64,000 bases of DNA from Actinomycetota bacterium (GCA_020160805.1 JAIUPO010000005.1:1-64000), one strand, 5' to 3'. Counted from the stretch's first letter, positions 35,258 through 44,281 are shown. A program made the numbers and translations. Notes: generated from the sequence alone by a model not told the origin.

Positions 35258-35678
35258 GGCGATCGCCGCGCCGGAGCAAGGGGCGGCAGGGCGCGCTCAG
35301 GGTCGGGTCAGCGGGCAGTTCCTCCGCTTCGTCCTCGTCGGGGGCGTCGGGACGGTCTTGTATGTCGGCTTCTACTGGCTCGCCCGGCTGGTCACCTCGC
35401 AGCAGCCCGCGAACGTGCTCAGTTGGACGATCGCGACCGTGCTTGGGAATCTTTTGCACCGCCGCTACACCTATGGGGTGCGCGGCTCGCATCGGCAGAA
35501 TGCTGACGCGATCATCACCTTCGGCACCGCGCTCGTCGAACTGCTGGTCGCCGCGGCCTTGCTGGCGCGCTCGCCCGAGGCAAATGGCTGGCAGCAGAGC
35601 GCGATTGTTGTTCTCGGCACCGCCATCGGTGGCACTGCCCGCTTCGTGCTGAACCTGATCTGGTTCCGCCGCACCTGA
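35238..35678 (+). CDS. GtrA-like membrane protein
   Basis: A 146-residue protein with four predicted membrane helices. The first pair (QFLRFVLVGGVGTVLYVGFYW and ANVLSWTIATVLGNLLHRRYT) and the RRYTYGVRG loop fit the GtrA family, whose members help move polyprenyl-linked sugars across the membrane. The start is unsure: ATG at 35238 overlaps the metallopeptidase by 20 bases, and another ATG lies at 35223. The last 7 codons with the stop (IWFRRT) are repeated just after the gene. Confidence 0.8.
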   Translation: MTSAGAEAIAAPEQGAAGRAQGRVSGQFLRFVLVGGVGTVLYVGFYWLARLVTSQQPANVLSWTIATVLGNLLHRRYTYGVRGSHRQNADAIITFGTALVELLVAAALLARSPEANGWQQSAIVVLGTAIGGTARFVLNLIWFRRT

Positions 35679-35705
35679 CACCCCTCTGGTTCCGCCGCAC
35701 CTGAC
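35659..35705 (+). repeat. Direct repeat of a gene 3' end
   Basis: The 21 bases from 35659 to 35679 (tctggttccgccgcacctga plus c), which cover the last codons and stop of the GtrA-like gene, occur again without change at 35685-35705, period 26. The second copy is non-coding. Confidence 0.9.
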
Positions 35706-35717
35706 TCAGCTAGCCCA

Positions 35718-35777
35718 TCGAGTTCGGGAAACACGCCCACGAACGGGCTACGCCACCGGCGCGTTTCCCGAACTCGA
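35718..35777. repeat. Palindromic intergenic element, copy C
   Basis: Arms 35718-35737 and 35758-35777 (core gagttcgggaaacacgcc), with one mismatch, around a 20-base loop, between the convergent GtrA-like gene and trpD. Same family as 10279, 33557 and 62861. Confidence 0.9.
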
Positions 35778-35799
35778 CGTGTCGACCCACACGGGCGTC

Positions 35800-36876
35800 T
35801 CAGGCGCGGGTTGCCGCGATCCAGCTGTCCAGGGCGGCCGCGGCAGCACCGGAGTCCAGGCTCTCGCGTGCCTGCTCGATGCCCGAGCGGATCGCGGCGA
35901 CGACAGCGCCGGTCACGGGGGATCCGCATACCTCACCCGATGCCACCGCGAAGGCGGCGCCGGCGTTGAAGAGCACGGCATCGCGGGGCGCCCAGGACTC
36001 ATCCCGACCACGGCCAGCGAGCAACTCCCGGACCACGCCCGCATTGTGCGCCGGGTCCCCGCCGCGCAGCGCCTCCAGCGGAGCGATCATCAGGCCCACA
36101 TCCTGCGGACCGATGACATGCTCGCTGACGACACCATCGGCGACCCACCACACCTGAGAGGGCCCGGCGAGCGCCAGCTCATCCAGTCCGTCGGCGCCCC
36201 GGAAGACAACGGCCGGTCGCTCGCGCGCGGCGAAGACCCCGGCCATCAGCGCGGCGAGTCGGGCGTCGGCGACGCCGACCGCGGCATATGTCGGCTGTCC
36301 CGGGTTGGTCAGCGGACCGAGGTTGTTGAAGACCGTGCCGATGCCGAGTTCACGACGGGTGGGGGCGGCATACCGCATGGCCGGGTGGAAGGCCTGGGCG
36401 AAACAGAAGGTGATGCCCGCCTCGTCGCCGACCGCCTGCACCCGCTCGGGGGTCAAGCTGAGGTCGAGGCCGAGGGCTTCGAGCACATCGGCGCTCCCCG
36501 AGGACGACGAGGCCGCGCGGTTGCCGTGTTTGAGGACGCGCAGTCCACCGCCGGCGAGCACCAGTGCCGACATCGTCGAGATATTGACCGTATGCGCACG
36601 GTCGCCGCCGGTGCCGACGATGTCGATGCTTTTCGGGGGCGTGGGGAGGCGGTGCGAGTGGGACAACATGACGTCGGCGAGGGCATGCATCTCCTCGACC
36701 GTCTCGCCCTTGGCGCGCAGGCCGATGAGGAAGCCCCCTACCTGCGACGGGGTGGCCTCCCCAGAAAAGATCTGATCCATTGCCCAGGTGGCCTCATCAG
36801 ACCGCAAATCGCGGCCGGCCACGAGCGCGCTGAGAACATCGGGCCAGGTGACCTGGCCCGCCCCCTGGTCCGTCAC
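35800..36876 (-). CDS. trpD: Anthranilate phosphoribosyltransferase
   Basis: Joins anthranilate to phosphoribosyl pyrophosphate, the second step of tryptophan synthesis. The 358-residue protein has the VDIVGTGGD-type PRPP loop (SIDIVGTGGDRAHTVNIST), the HGNRAASSSSGSADVLEALG segment with the Ser-rich anion site, and FNNLGPLTNPGQPTYAAVGV. The GTG at 36876 was chosen since it gives the normal N-terminus (TWPDVLSALVAGRDL) and avoids overlap with the receiver-like gene, whose stop lies 8 bases upstream. Other trp genes are absent; trpD next to ctaE-qcrCAB is a known actinobacterial arrangement. Confidence 0.94.
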   Translation of the reverse strand: MTDQGAGQVTWPDVLSALVAGRDLRSDEATWAMDQIFSGEATPSQVGGFLIGLRAKGETVEEMHALADVMLSHSHRLPTPPKSIDIVGTGGDRAHTVNISTMSALVLAGGGLRVLKHGNRAASSSSGSADVLEALGLDLSLTPERVQAVGDEAGITFCFAQAFHPAMRYAAPTRRELGIGTVFNNLGPLTNPGQPTYAAVGVADARLAALMAGVFAARERPAVVFRGADGLDELALAGPSQVWWVADGVVSEHVIGPQDVGLMIAPLEALRGGDPAHNAGVVRELLAGRGRDESWAPRDAVLFNAGAAFAVASGEVCGSPVTGAVVAAIRSGIEQARESLDSGAAAAALDSWIAATRA

Positions 36877-36884
36877 GGCCCGGG

Positions 36885-37331
36885 TCAGAGTCCGGTGGGC
36901 GCGGCGTGCGGCGCCGGCGCCGAGGCGATCGCCTGCTCCAGCCCGGTGCACAACTCGATCGGGTCGAGCGGGTGGGCGACGGCCGCGTCGGCGAGCGACC
37001 AGGCCGCGAGCCACACATCCTGGGGGCGTCCCGTGAGGACGAGCACGGGCGGGCAGTCGAAGATCTCGTTCTTCAACTGCCGGGTCAGGCCCATGCCGCC
37101 CATGGGCGCGGCCTCACCATCGAGGATGAGCACATCGAAGCGCTCGTTGTCGACGGCCTCGATGACCGCCGATGCGGTGGCGCATTCGTGCCATGAGGTG
37201 ATCTCCAGGTCCCGGCTGGGGCGTCGCCCGAGCCCGGCGCGGACGGCATCCCGGGTGGTGTAGTCGTCGCTGTAGAGCAGCACGGACAGAGCGCGCGGGC
37301 CTGCCGCGGTGCCGGTCTCGGAGTGATCCAT
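36885..37331 (-). CDS. Degenerate response-regulator receiver protein
   Basis: A 148-residue single-domain protein with CheY-like text: [20 protein letters not shown] for the first strand and acidic pair, [23 protein letters not shown] with an Asp at the phosphorylation position, and VLVLTGR for the Thr strand. The conserved Lys of the last loop is missing (AVAHPLDP), so normal phosphoryl switching is doubtful. No output domain. It is just upstream of trpD and divergent from ctaE. The ATG is 6 bases after TAGTCT (37338-37343), a leaderless layout. Its partner and role are unknown. Confidence 0.75.
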   Translation of the reverse strand: MDHSETGTAAGPRALSVLLYSDDYTTRDAVRAGLGRRPSRDLEITSWHECATASAVIEAVDNERFDVLILDGEAAPMGGMGLTRQLKNEIFDCPPVLVLTGRPQDVWLAAWSLADAAVAHPLDPIELCTGLEQAIASAPAPHAAPTGL

Positions 37332-37445
37332 GCGCTAAGACTAACGAACGGGAACCGTGGCGCGATCAGCGGCGTTATCGGATCGATTCGCGACAAACCA
37401 GGGGGTCGGCTCCCGGGTGCGACCGATTACCGACATAATGTGGAC

Positions 37446-38105
37446 GTGGCCTCAGCATCCGCCGTGTATTCCGGCACCCCTCCGACCCATCCTGGGCATG
37501 CCCTCGGTCCGGTGACCCGGCCGAACATGGTCTCCGTGGGCACCATCGTGTGGTTGTCCAGCGAGTTGATGTTCTTCGCGGGACTCTTCGCGATGTACTT
37601 CACGATTCGCCAGGTCCGCCCGGATCTGTGGTCGGAGCACACCCCCACCCTGAACGTCCCGTTCGCCACCGCGAACACGATCGTGCTGGTCATTTCCTCG
37701 GTGTGGTGTCAGCTGGGGGTCTACAAGGCCGAGCACGGCCAGGCAGCGCGCACCGGCAGCCTGCTCAATGTGAGCGGCTGGGGGATGCGTGAGTGGTATG
37801 TCCTGACCTACATCTTCGGCTCCCTCTTCATCGCCGGCCAGGTCTACGAATACGCCCAACTCGTCCACGACGGCATCACGCTCTCCTCCGATGGTTATGG
37901 CTCGGTCTTCTACCTCACGACCGGTTTCCACGGCATGCACGTCACCGGCGGTCTTATCGCCTTCCTGCTGATCATCGGACGCACCTTCACCACCCGGCAC
38001 TACAGCCACGCCCAGGCCACGGGCGCCGTGGTGACGTCCTACTACTGGCACTTCGTCGATGTCGTGTGGATCGCGCTCTTCGCGACGATCTACCTGCTCA
38101 AGTGA
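37446..38105 (+). CDS. ctaE: Cytochrome c oxidase subunit III
   Basis: A 219-residue five-helix subunit III of the aa3 oxidase. It begins with [32 protein letters not shown], the conserved first helix with Glu, and ends with the [14 protein letters not shown] and [22 protein letters not shown] helices. The start GTG at 37446 was chosen for CATAAT at 37434-37439, 6 bases before it. It leads the ctaE-qcrC-qcrA-qcrB operon, with 31 bases to qcrC. Confidence 0.95.
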   Translation: MASASAVYSGTPPTHPGHALGPVTRPNMVSVGTIVWLSSELMFFAGLFAMYFTIRQVRPDLWSEHTPTLNVPFATANTIVLVISSVWCQLGVYKAEHGQAARTGSLLNVSGWGMREWYVLTYIFGSLFIAGQVYEYAQLVHDGITLSSDGYGSVFYLTTGFHGMHVTGGLIAFLLIIGRTFTTRHYSHAQATGAVVTSYYWHFVDVVWIALFATIYLLK

Positions 38106-38136
38106 CCCCCGCCAACAGCCGAGAAAAGAGACCGAT

Positions 38137-38922
38137 GTGAACGCACTCGCCGTCCGGCGACGCCACCCGGCCGCGATCTTCATCCTGTTGTTGTTGGGAC
38201 TGATCGTCACCGGCGCCGGGTATGCCGCCCTGGCACCCAAGCAGGCCACCGCCGCCACCGCGTCCGCGGACCAGATCGAACGCGGTCGTCGGCTCTTCTT
38301 AACCAACTGCGCCACCTGCCACGGCAAGGACGGCCTCGGCAGCCCGGTCGGCCCCAACCTCGCCGGTGTCGGCGCGGCAGCCGTCGACTTCCAGATGGGC
38401 ACCGGCCGGATGCCGATGGCCGAGCCCGGCGTTCAGGCGCCGCGCGGCAAGAAGGTCACCTACTCCGCCGAGGAGATCGCCGATATCGCCGCGTGGGTGG
38501 CGTCCTTGGCCCCCGGCCCGGCCGTGCCAGATGCTGAATACACCACGGCCGAGGGCGGCAATGCCGGTCGCGGTGGCGAGATCTTCCGCGTCAACTGCGC
38601 GATGTGCCACAACTCCGCGGGCGCCGGCGGTGCCCTCACCCGCGGCAAGTACGCTCCGAAGCTGACTGATGTCGAAGGTCGGCACATCTACGAAGCCATG
38701 CTGACCGGCCCGCAGAGCATGCCCGTCTTCAACGACAACAACATTTCGCCTGAGTCCAAGCGCGATGTGATCGCCTACCTCAAGACGATGGACGAGGCCG
38801 GCAGCCCGGGCGGTATGGCGCTCGGCAGCCTTGGCCCGGTGCCGGAGGGCCTCGTGGCCTGGGTCTTCGGGCTCGGCATCCTCATCGGCGCCGCATGCTG
38901 GCTCGGGCAGAAGGGAGCCTGA
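38137..38922 (+). CDS. qcrC: Diheme cytochrome c subunit of the bc complex
   Basis: A 261-residue membrane-anchored cytochrome with two heme c sites, Cys58-Ala-Thr-Cys61-His62 and Cys154-Ala-Met-Cys157-His158. One helix after the basic start (AIFILLLLGLIVTGAGYAAL) and a second at the C-terminus (GLVAWVFGLGILIGAACWLG) hold it in the membrane, with both heme domains outside. Actinobacteria lack soluble cytochrome c, and QcrC passes electrons straight to CtaC. The GTG at 38137 follows a purine-rich GAGAAAAGAG. Confidence 0.96.
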   Translation: MNALAVRRRHPAAIFILLLLGLIVTGAGYAALAPKQATAATASADQIERGRRLFLTNCATCHGKDGLGSPVGPNLAGVGAAAVDFQMGTGRMPMAEPGVQAPRGKKVTYSAEEIADIAAWVASLAPGPAVPDAEYTTAEGGNAGRGGEIFRVNCAMCHNSAGAGGALTRGKYAPKLTDVEGRHIYEAMLTGPQSMPVFNDNNISPESKRDVIAYLKTMDEAGSPGGMALGSLGPVPEGLVAWVFGLGILIGAACWLGQKGA

Positions 38923-38926
38923 GCCG

Positions 38927-40063
38927 ATGAGCACCGAACACTCCACGGACACCGTGCGCCTCGACGAGGGGCACCACGTCGGCGATGGCGGGATCCCTGC
39001 CCAGTTCGCCAACCCCGGCCTGCCGCCGCATGTGCACCGGATGGCGGATGAGTCCGAGGCCGCGGCCAAGCGGGCTGAGCGGCAGGTCGCTGGCCTGTTC
39101 ACCCTCTCGATCCTCGGCACGGTCCTGTTCCTGATCGCCTACTTCGCCTTCGACACCGCGCACCGCACTTGGGTGCCAGGCATCGGCACCGTGTCCACCT
39201 CGAACCTGCTGCTGGGTGTGGGGATGGGGCTCGGCCTGCTCGGCATCGGTCTCGGCGCCGTGCACTGGGCCAAGACACTGATGCCCGACGAGGAGGTCGT
39301 CGAGGAGCGGCACGCGATGCGCTCCAGCGATGCCGCACGCGGCGAGTTCGTCGAGATCATGCGTGGCGGTGGCGAGAAGAGCCAGCTGTTCCGTCGGCCG
39401 TTGATCAAGGCGACCCTGGGTGGCGCTCTCGGCCTGTTCTCCCTGCCGCTGCTCGTCCAACTCGTTGGCAGCCTCGGCCCGCTGCCGAAGAACCACCTCT
39501 CCTTGACCATGTGGAATGGCACCCCGGATGGCGAGGGTGGCTACACCGCATACACCGCGCGCCCCCGCCTGGTGACCGACCCGGAATCGCTGCCGATCAA
39601 GGCCAGCGATGTCACGATCGGTTCGGTCTACCACGTGCTTCCCGAGGGCCTGCTGCCCAGCCCGGAGGCCGAGGACGAGCACCTCCGCGAGGGTCTGCAC
39701 CACGGCTTCCTGGAGGAGAAGGGCAAGGCCGCAGTTTTGCTGATGCGCCTAGACCCCAAGGACTTCCAAGACACCCCGGGCGGCAAGAAGGCCCAGGAGT
39801 GGGGCTACCAAGGCATCGTCGCCTACTCCAAGATCTGCACCCACGTCGGCTGCCCCGTCGGTCTGTATGAGCGCACCACGCACCACTTGCTGTGCCCGTG
39901 CCACCAGTCGACCTTCGATGTCACCGACGACTGCCGCGTCATCTTCGGTCCCGCCAAGCGGCCGCTGCCGCAGCTGAAAATCGCCGTCGACGACGAGGGT
40001 TACCTCATCGCCGCCGAACCGTTCCACGAAGCGGTCGGCCCGAGCTTCTGGGAGCGTGGATGA
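38927..40063 (+). CDS. qcrA: Rieske iron-sulfur subunit of the bc complex
   Basis: A 378-residue Rieske protein, longer than proteobacterial ones because of an N-terminal region with three helices, as usual in actinobacteria. The 2Fe-2S ligands lie in CTHVGC and CPCHQSTFD near the C-terminus. It moves electrons from menaquinol to QcrC. The ATG at 38927 has AAGGGAG 9 bases upstream. The qcrB ATG overlaps its stop (ATGA). ErpA in this window is a plausible cluster donor. Confidence 0.97.
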   Translation: MSTEHSTDTVRLDEGHHVGDGGIPAQFANPGLPPHVHRMADESEAAAKRAERQVAGLFTLSILGTVLFLIAYFAFDTAHRTWVPGIGTVSTSNLLLGVGMGLGLLGIGLGAVHWAKTLMPDEEVVEERHAMRSSDAARGEFVEIMRGGGEKSQLFRRPLIKATLGGALGLFSLPLLVQLVGSLGPLPKNHLSLTMWNGTPDGEGGYTAYTARPRLVTDPESLPIKASDVTIGSVYHVLPEGLLPSPEAEDEHLREGLHHGFLEEKGKAAVLLMRLDPKDFQDTPGGKKAQEWGYQGIVAYSKICTHVGCPVGLYERTTHHLLCPCHQSTFDVTDDCRVIFGPAKRPLPQLKIAVDDEGYLIAAEPFHEAVGPSFWERG

Positions 40064-41796
40064 GCACCACCGCGAATGACCGCCCGGCCATGGGTCTGCG
40101 CACCGGCGATGCGCCGGTGAGCGCCCCGCCGTCGGCGGGCGCCAAGAAGCTCGGCGGCGCCGTGGGCTGGGTCGATGACCGCCTCGGCCCGGCCAAGGGC
40201 GTCAACTACCTGATGAAGAAGGTCTTCCCGGACCACTGGTCGTTCATGCTCGGCGAGATCGCGATGTATTCGATGATCATCTGCCTGCTGACCGGCGTCT
40301 TCTTGACCTTCTGGTTCGTGCCCAGCGCCGGTCACACGGTCTATGACGGCTCGTATGTCCCTTTGCAGGGCGTCGGCATGTCGGAGGCCTATGCCAGCGC
40401 GCTGAACATCAGCTTCGACATCAAGGGCGGCCTGCTGATCCGCCAGATGCACCACTGGGCCGCGCTGATGTTCATCGTCGCGCTGTCGGCGCACATGCTG
40501 CGCGTCTTCTTCACCGGCGCCTTCCGCAAGCCGCGTGAGCTCAACTGGATCATCGGCTGTCTCCTGTCGATGCTCGCTCTCGTCGAAGGCTTCGCCGGCT
40601 ACTCCCTCCCGGATGACTTGCTCTCGGGTACCGGCCTGCGCGCGGCGGAAGGCTTCATGCAGTCCGCGCCGGTCATCGGCTCCTATCTCGCGTATGCCGT
40701 CTTCGATGGTCCCTTCCCGGGTGAGGCGATCATCCCGCGCCTCTACAGCGTGCACGTGCTGCTGCTGCCGGCGATCCTCGTGGGCCTGTTCACCGCGCAT
40801 ATCGTCATGGTGGCGGTGCAGAAGCACACGCAGTACCCCGGGCCCGGCCGCACCAACAACAATGTGGTCGGCTTCCCGGTCATGCCGGTGTATGCCGCGA
40901 AGGCCGGCGGCTTCTTCTTCATCGTCTTCGGCTTCATCGCGCTGATCTCCGCGATCGTGCAGATCAACGCGATCTGGGTCTACGGGCCCTATGACCCGTC
41001 GCCGGTCACGGCCGGCTCGCAGCCGGACTGGTACATGCTCTGGGCGGATGGCGCGCTGCGTCTGCTGCCGGGTTGGCTGGAGTTCAGCGCCTTCGGTTAC
41101 ACCCTCAGCCTCAACGTCGCGATCGGTGCCCTCGGCCTGATCCCGGTCGTCTATGGCGCGATGGCGGCTTATCCCTTCCTGGAAGCCTGGGTGACCGGCG
41201 ACAAGCGGGAGCACCACCTGCTGGACCGGCCGCGCAACCAACCGACGCGCACCGCCATCGGCGTGGCGGCCATCGCCTTCTACCTTGTGCTGGCGCTGGC
41301 CGGATCGAATGACATCCTCGCGATCAAGTTGCATATGTCGATCAACGACATCACGTACTTCTTCCGGGCGGCGACCTTCCTCCTGCCGATCGTGGCCTTC
41401 TGGGCGACCCGCCGCATCTGCCTGAGCTTGCAGCGTGCCGACCGCAACCTGGTGCTGCACGGCCGCGAGAGCGGACGGATCGTCCAGACCGCCGAAGGTC
41501 GCTTCTTCGAGGTGCATGAGCCGCTGGATGAGTACACCCGCTGGAAGCTGGTCGGCTTCGAGGGTCAGGAGCCGCTGCAGTTGACCGCGGGCACCGATGC
41601 CCACGGCGTCGCATCCCCGGCCGCTGGCAAGGACAAGCTGCGCGCCCGCCTGAGCCGCTTGTACTTCCAGGACACGGTCCAGCCGGTCACGCCGGCCGAG
41701 CTGGAAGCAGCGCACCACGACGGCCACGCGCACGAGGCGATCGAGGGCGGCAGCGCGGCCGAACTCGAAGCCGGATCGTCTTCCGGCCACCACTGA
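40060..41796 (+). CDS. qcrB: Cytochrome b subunit of the bc complex
   Basis: A 578-residue cytochrome b with eight core helices. Heme-ligand histidines are in LLIRQMHHWAALMFIVALSAHMLRVFF and in the IPRLYSVHVLLLPAILVGLFTAHIV helix. The quinol-site motif occurs as PDWYMLW. A long His-rich, soluble C-terminal tail (after about residue 470) is typical of actinobacterial QcrB. This is the known binding site of Q203-type inhibitors in mycobacteria. It is the last gene of the ctaE-qcrCAB operon and is followed by a hairpin. Confidence 0.97.
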   Translation: MSTTANDRPAMGLRTGDAPVSAPPSAGAKKLGGAVGWVDDRLGPAKGVNYLMKKVFPDHWSFMLGEIAMYSMIICLLTGVFLTFWFVPSAGHTVYDGSYVPLQGVGMSEAYASALNISFDIKGGLLIRQMHHWAALMFIVALSAHMLRVFFTGAFRKPRELNWIIGCLLSMLALVEGFAGYSLPDDLLSGTGLRAAEGFMQSAPVIGSYLAYAVFDGPFPGEAIIPRLYSVHVLLLPAILVGLFTAHIVMVAVQKHTQYPGPGRTNNNVVGFPVMPVYAAKAGGFFFIVFGFIALISAIVQINAIWVYGPYDPSPVTAGSQPDWYMLWADGALRLLPGWLEFSAFGYTLSLNVAIGALGLIPVVYGAMAAYPFLEAWVTGDKREHHLLDRPRNQPTRTAIGVAAIAFYLVLALAGSNDILAIKLHMSINDITYFFRAATFLLPIVAFWATRRICLSLQRADRNLVLHGRESGRIVQTAEGRFFEVHEPLDEYTRWKLVGFEGQEPLQLTAGTDAHGVASPAAGKDKLRARLSRLYFQDTVQPVTPAELEAAHHDGHAHEAIEGGSAAELEAGSSSGHH

Positions 41797-41822
41797 GTCC
41801 CGGCTCCCACTGGTTCACGACC

Positions 41823-41869
41823 AATGACAGCGGCCCCCGGCGAGTAGCTCGCCCGGGGCCGCTGTCATT
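41823..41869 (+). terminator. Intrinsic terminator after qcrB
   Basis: Perfect 15-bp arms 41823-41837 (aatgacagcggcccc) and 41855-41869, with further pairing in the loop. It ends the ctaE-qcrCAB message and may also serve the opposite Lrp-like gene. Confidence 0.85.
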
Positions 41870-41910
41870 GTGAGGCGCTGGTGGAGCGTGCGCGTGGGGC
41901 TTGGCCGTGG

Positions 41911-42192
41911 TTAGCCCTCGATACCGAGGCTGAAGGCCGTTTCGAGGTCATGGCGGGAGTAGGCCCGGAAGGCGATATGTGACTGGGTGCCGAGGATGCC
42001 GGGCACCTTGCTCAGCCGGTCGGCGATGACATCGGCCATCTGGTCGTGCTCGCGCACGCGCACGAGGGCGATCAGGTCGACATCGCCGGTGACTGAATAG
42101 ACCTCGCTCACGCCCTCGAGATCGGCGATCGCCTGGGCGACCTCGGGAATCTTGTCGACCTCGGCGTTGATCAAGACGATGGCGGTGATCAT
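41911..42192 (-). CDS. Stand-alone Lrp/AsnC ligand-binding (RAM) protein
   Basis: A 93-residue protein that is only the C-terminal effector domain of Lrp/AsnC regulators (ITAIVLINAEVDKIPEVAQAI, VYSVTGDVDLIALVRV). There is no DNA-binding half. Such proteins oligomerise and bind amino acids. The ATG at 42192 is 6 bases after TAGATT (42199-42204), so leaderless. It converges on qcrB. Confidence 0.88.
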   Translation of the reverse strand: MITAIVLINAEVDKIPEVAQAIADLEGVSEVYSVTGDVDLIALVRVREHDQMADVIADRLSKVPGILGTQSHIAFRAYSRHDLETAFSLGIEG

Positions 42193-42245
42193 GGCGCCAA
42201 TCTATCCCGGCGCGCGCCGTCCGCCGTTAGGGCGCTGCGTCGGCG

Positions 42246-42353
42246 CGAGCGGAGCGGGCCTTCTGGATGGGAGCGGGGCTATAGGGCCGCACGCGCTCAC
42301 GAGCCCCGCTCGGCTGGGCAGTAACCCCGCTCGCGCGCAGCAACGCCGCTCGG
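42246..42353 (-). repeat. 108-bp dispersed intergenic repeat, copy 2
   Basis: Reverse-complement match, about 86% by my count, to 2391-2498. It fills most of the gap between the Lrp-like gene and the end of the exonuclease gene. Both copies contain the ccctata core and end at ctccgctcg. Confidence 0.75.
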
Positions 42354-42412
42354 CTGGCTGGGTCTCGCGTCTCACGCGTCAGGTCCGACGGACGCAGCGC
42401 TGGGCTTGGGAC

Positions 42413-44146
42413 TCAGGATTCGAAGGCCGTCGCCGGGCGCAAGGGGGCGGCGCCGAAACGGGCGATCGCGGAGACGGCGCCGCCGACGGGGCAGGTCCAC
42501 TCGCCATCCACGCTGACCAGGCGCACGCCTGGCTCTTCGAGCCAGCGCAGGATCTTTTCGGTTTCCTCGGGGTATGCCGCGGGCGCGGGTCCCGCCGCCG
42601 GAGTCACCACGTCGGCGCTCTGGGTGAGCGCGTCGACATAGGGCATCGGATCGGCACCGCGGGGACTGCGGGAGGAGCCGGCCAGCCGGCCATAGCGCAC
42701 GCACACCAACTCCCAGCCGCCCAGGGGCGAGCGGCGAGCGGCCACGATCTCTGGGGAGGAGGCGAGGGGAGCCAGGCGCTGGGTGCGCGTCATACCCCTC
42801 AACAGGGTCAGCAGTCGGTCGCGCAGCGAGGCGGCGTCTTCGTATCGCTCGTCGTGGGCGAGCGACTGCATCCGCTCCTCCAGCGGCGAAAGCAGGTGCA
42901 GCGGATCCCCGAGCAGGGCGGCCCGGGCGCGGGCGACGACCTCGGCATACTCCTGCAGCGACTGCGCCCCGGTGCACGGGGCGCCACACCGGCCCATCTC
43001 GGCGAGCGCGCACGCGGGGGTGGGGCGGGCGGGGGAGAGGCGCTCGTGGCAGCGGCGCAGCGGGAGTGCATCGTGCAAGGCCGCGACGGCGTCCTCGGCG
43101 GCGGCGCGGGAGGAGAACGGGCCAAGGTAGGTCGTCTCGTCCCCGCGGACCTCCTTGACGATGGACAGGCGCGGGAACGGCTCGACCGTGAACTTCACCC
43201 AGGCGGCCTTCTCGGGGTGACGAGAGCGGCGGTTGTAGCGCGGCTTGTGTTCGGCGATCAGGCGCAGCTCGCGCACCTGTGCCTCAAGGGCCGTGGCGCA
43301 CACGACCGGCGTGACGGACTCGGCGATGCGCACCATCTCGCCCATCCGTCGGCGCTGCTCCGCCGCCGTGAAATAGGAGCGCACGCGGGTGCGGATGTCG
43401 ACGGAGGTGCCGACATAGAGCACCCGGCCCTGGCCGTCCTTGAACAGGTAGACGCCCGGGGCACTGGGCAAATCGTCGGCGAGATAACGCTTGCGGCGGG
43501 TGGCTTGCGGGACGCGCGCGGAATAGGTCGCGAGCTCCTCCAGGGTTGTCACGCCAAGGCTGCCCACCCGGGCCAACAAACCGTGCAAGACATCGACGGT
43601 TGCTTGGGCATCGTGCAGGGCCCGGTGATCGGGGGTGGTGCGGGCGTGAAAGACCCGGGCCAGGCTGGCCAGCTTGTGGTTCGGTGCCTCGTCCCGGGTG
43701 ACCAGGGCTCGCGCGAGGTAGACGGTGTCGACGACCACGGGCTCTGGCCACCGATTGCCGGTCGCGAGGGCGGCGGCCTTGAGGAAGGAGGTGTCGAATC
43801 GCGCATTGTGCGCGACCACCACGGCATCGCCGATGAACTCCAGGAAGCTCGGGAGCACGGCTTCGATGCGCGGGGCCAGCGCGACCATCGAGTCGGTGAT
43901 TCCGGTCAGCATGCTGATGACCGCCGGGATCGGGACCCGCGGGTTGACGAGCGTCTGGAACTCCCCGAGCACCTGCCCGCCGCGCACCTTCACGGCGCCG
44001 ATCTCGGTGATGTGATCAGCGTGCGCGCTGCCGCCGGTGGTCTCCAGGTCGAGCACGACGAAGGTGACCTCGTGCAGCGGCGTGCCGAGATCGTCCAGGG
44101 TGCCCTGGATCGCTCGGGGCCTCGCGCTTGTGGCCGTGATCGTCAT
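42413..44146 (-). CDS. DEDD exonuclease fused to UvrC-like GIY-YIG domain
   Basis: A 577-residue fusion. Residues 30-190 are a DnaQ/epsilon-type 3'-5' exonuclease: FVVLDLETTGG (DxE), VVVAHNARFDTSFLKAA, and HRALHDAQAT with the last His and Asp. Residues 225-305 are a GIY-YIG domain (APGVYLFKDGQGRVLYVGTS), followed by UvrC-like text (EHKPRYNRRSRHP, YLGPFSSRAAAEDAV, a CxxC-type CGAPCTG and a UVR-like DASLRDRL). It matches the layout of mycobacterial Rv2191 and of Cho-like nucleases with a proofreading partner, so a role in repair is likely. ATG 44146 is favoured, 8 bases after TAGGGT (44155-44160); a GTG at 44152 is the alternative. Confidence 0.92.
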   Translation of the reverse strand: MTITATSARPRAIQGTLDDLGTPLHEVTFVVLDLETTGGSAHADHITEIGAVKVRGGQVLGEFQTLVNPRVPIPAVISMLTGITDSMVALAPRIEAVLPSFLEFIGDAVVVAHNARFDTSFLKAAALATGNRWPEPVVVDTVYLARALVTRDEAPNHKLASLARVFHARTTPDHRALHDAQATVDVLHGLLARVGSLGVTTLEELATYSARVPQATRRKRYLADDLPSAPGVYLFKDGQGRVLYVGTSVDIRTRVRSYFTAAEQRRRMGEMVRIAESVTPVVCATALEAQVRELRLIAEHKPRYNRRSRHPEKAAWVKFTVEPFPRLSIVKEVRGDETTYLGPFSSRAAAEDAVAALHDALPLRRCHERLSPARPTPACALAEMGRCGAPCTGAQSLQEYAEVVARARAALLGDPLHLLSPLEERMQSLAHDERYEDAASLRDRLLTLLRGMTRTQRLAPLASSPEIVAARRSPLGGWELVCVRYGRLAGSSRSPRGADPMPYVDALTQSADVVTPAAGPAPAAYPEETEKILRWLEEPGVRLVSVDGEWTCPVGGAVSAIARFGAAPLRPATAFES

Positions 44147-44200
44147 ACCCACAGACCCTAGAGAGCGGGTCTGACAACCCCTGGGACGTCGCTACCACGA

Positions 44201-44281
44201 TTCTCTCCGGATGCCGGAAAGTTGAGGTTCGGGTGACTTTCTAGGGCACCCGAACCTCAACTTTCCGGCATCCGGAGAGAA
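44201..44281. terminator. Perfect 35-bp hairpin
   Basis: Arms 44201-44235 and 44247-44281 are fully complementary over 35 bases with an 11-base loop (core ccggaaagttgaggttcggg). It lies between the end of the aminotransferase gene and the start of the exonuclease gene, both on the minus strand. It is unlike the four-copy palindrome family in sequence. A terminator role is likely but there is no T run. Confidence 0.75.

Noticed and set aside
37323-37445. Longer ctaE start at 37323
   Set aside because: It would overlap the divergent gene start and add a non-conserved leader; the GTG at 37446 follows CATAAT at the right distance.
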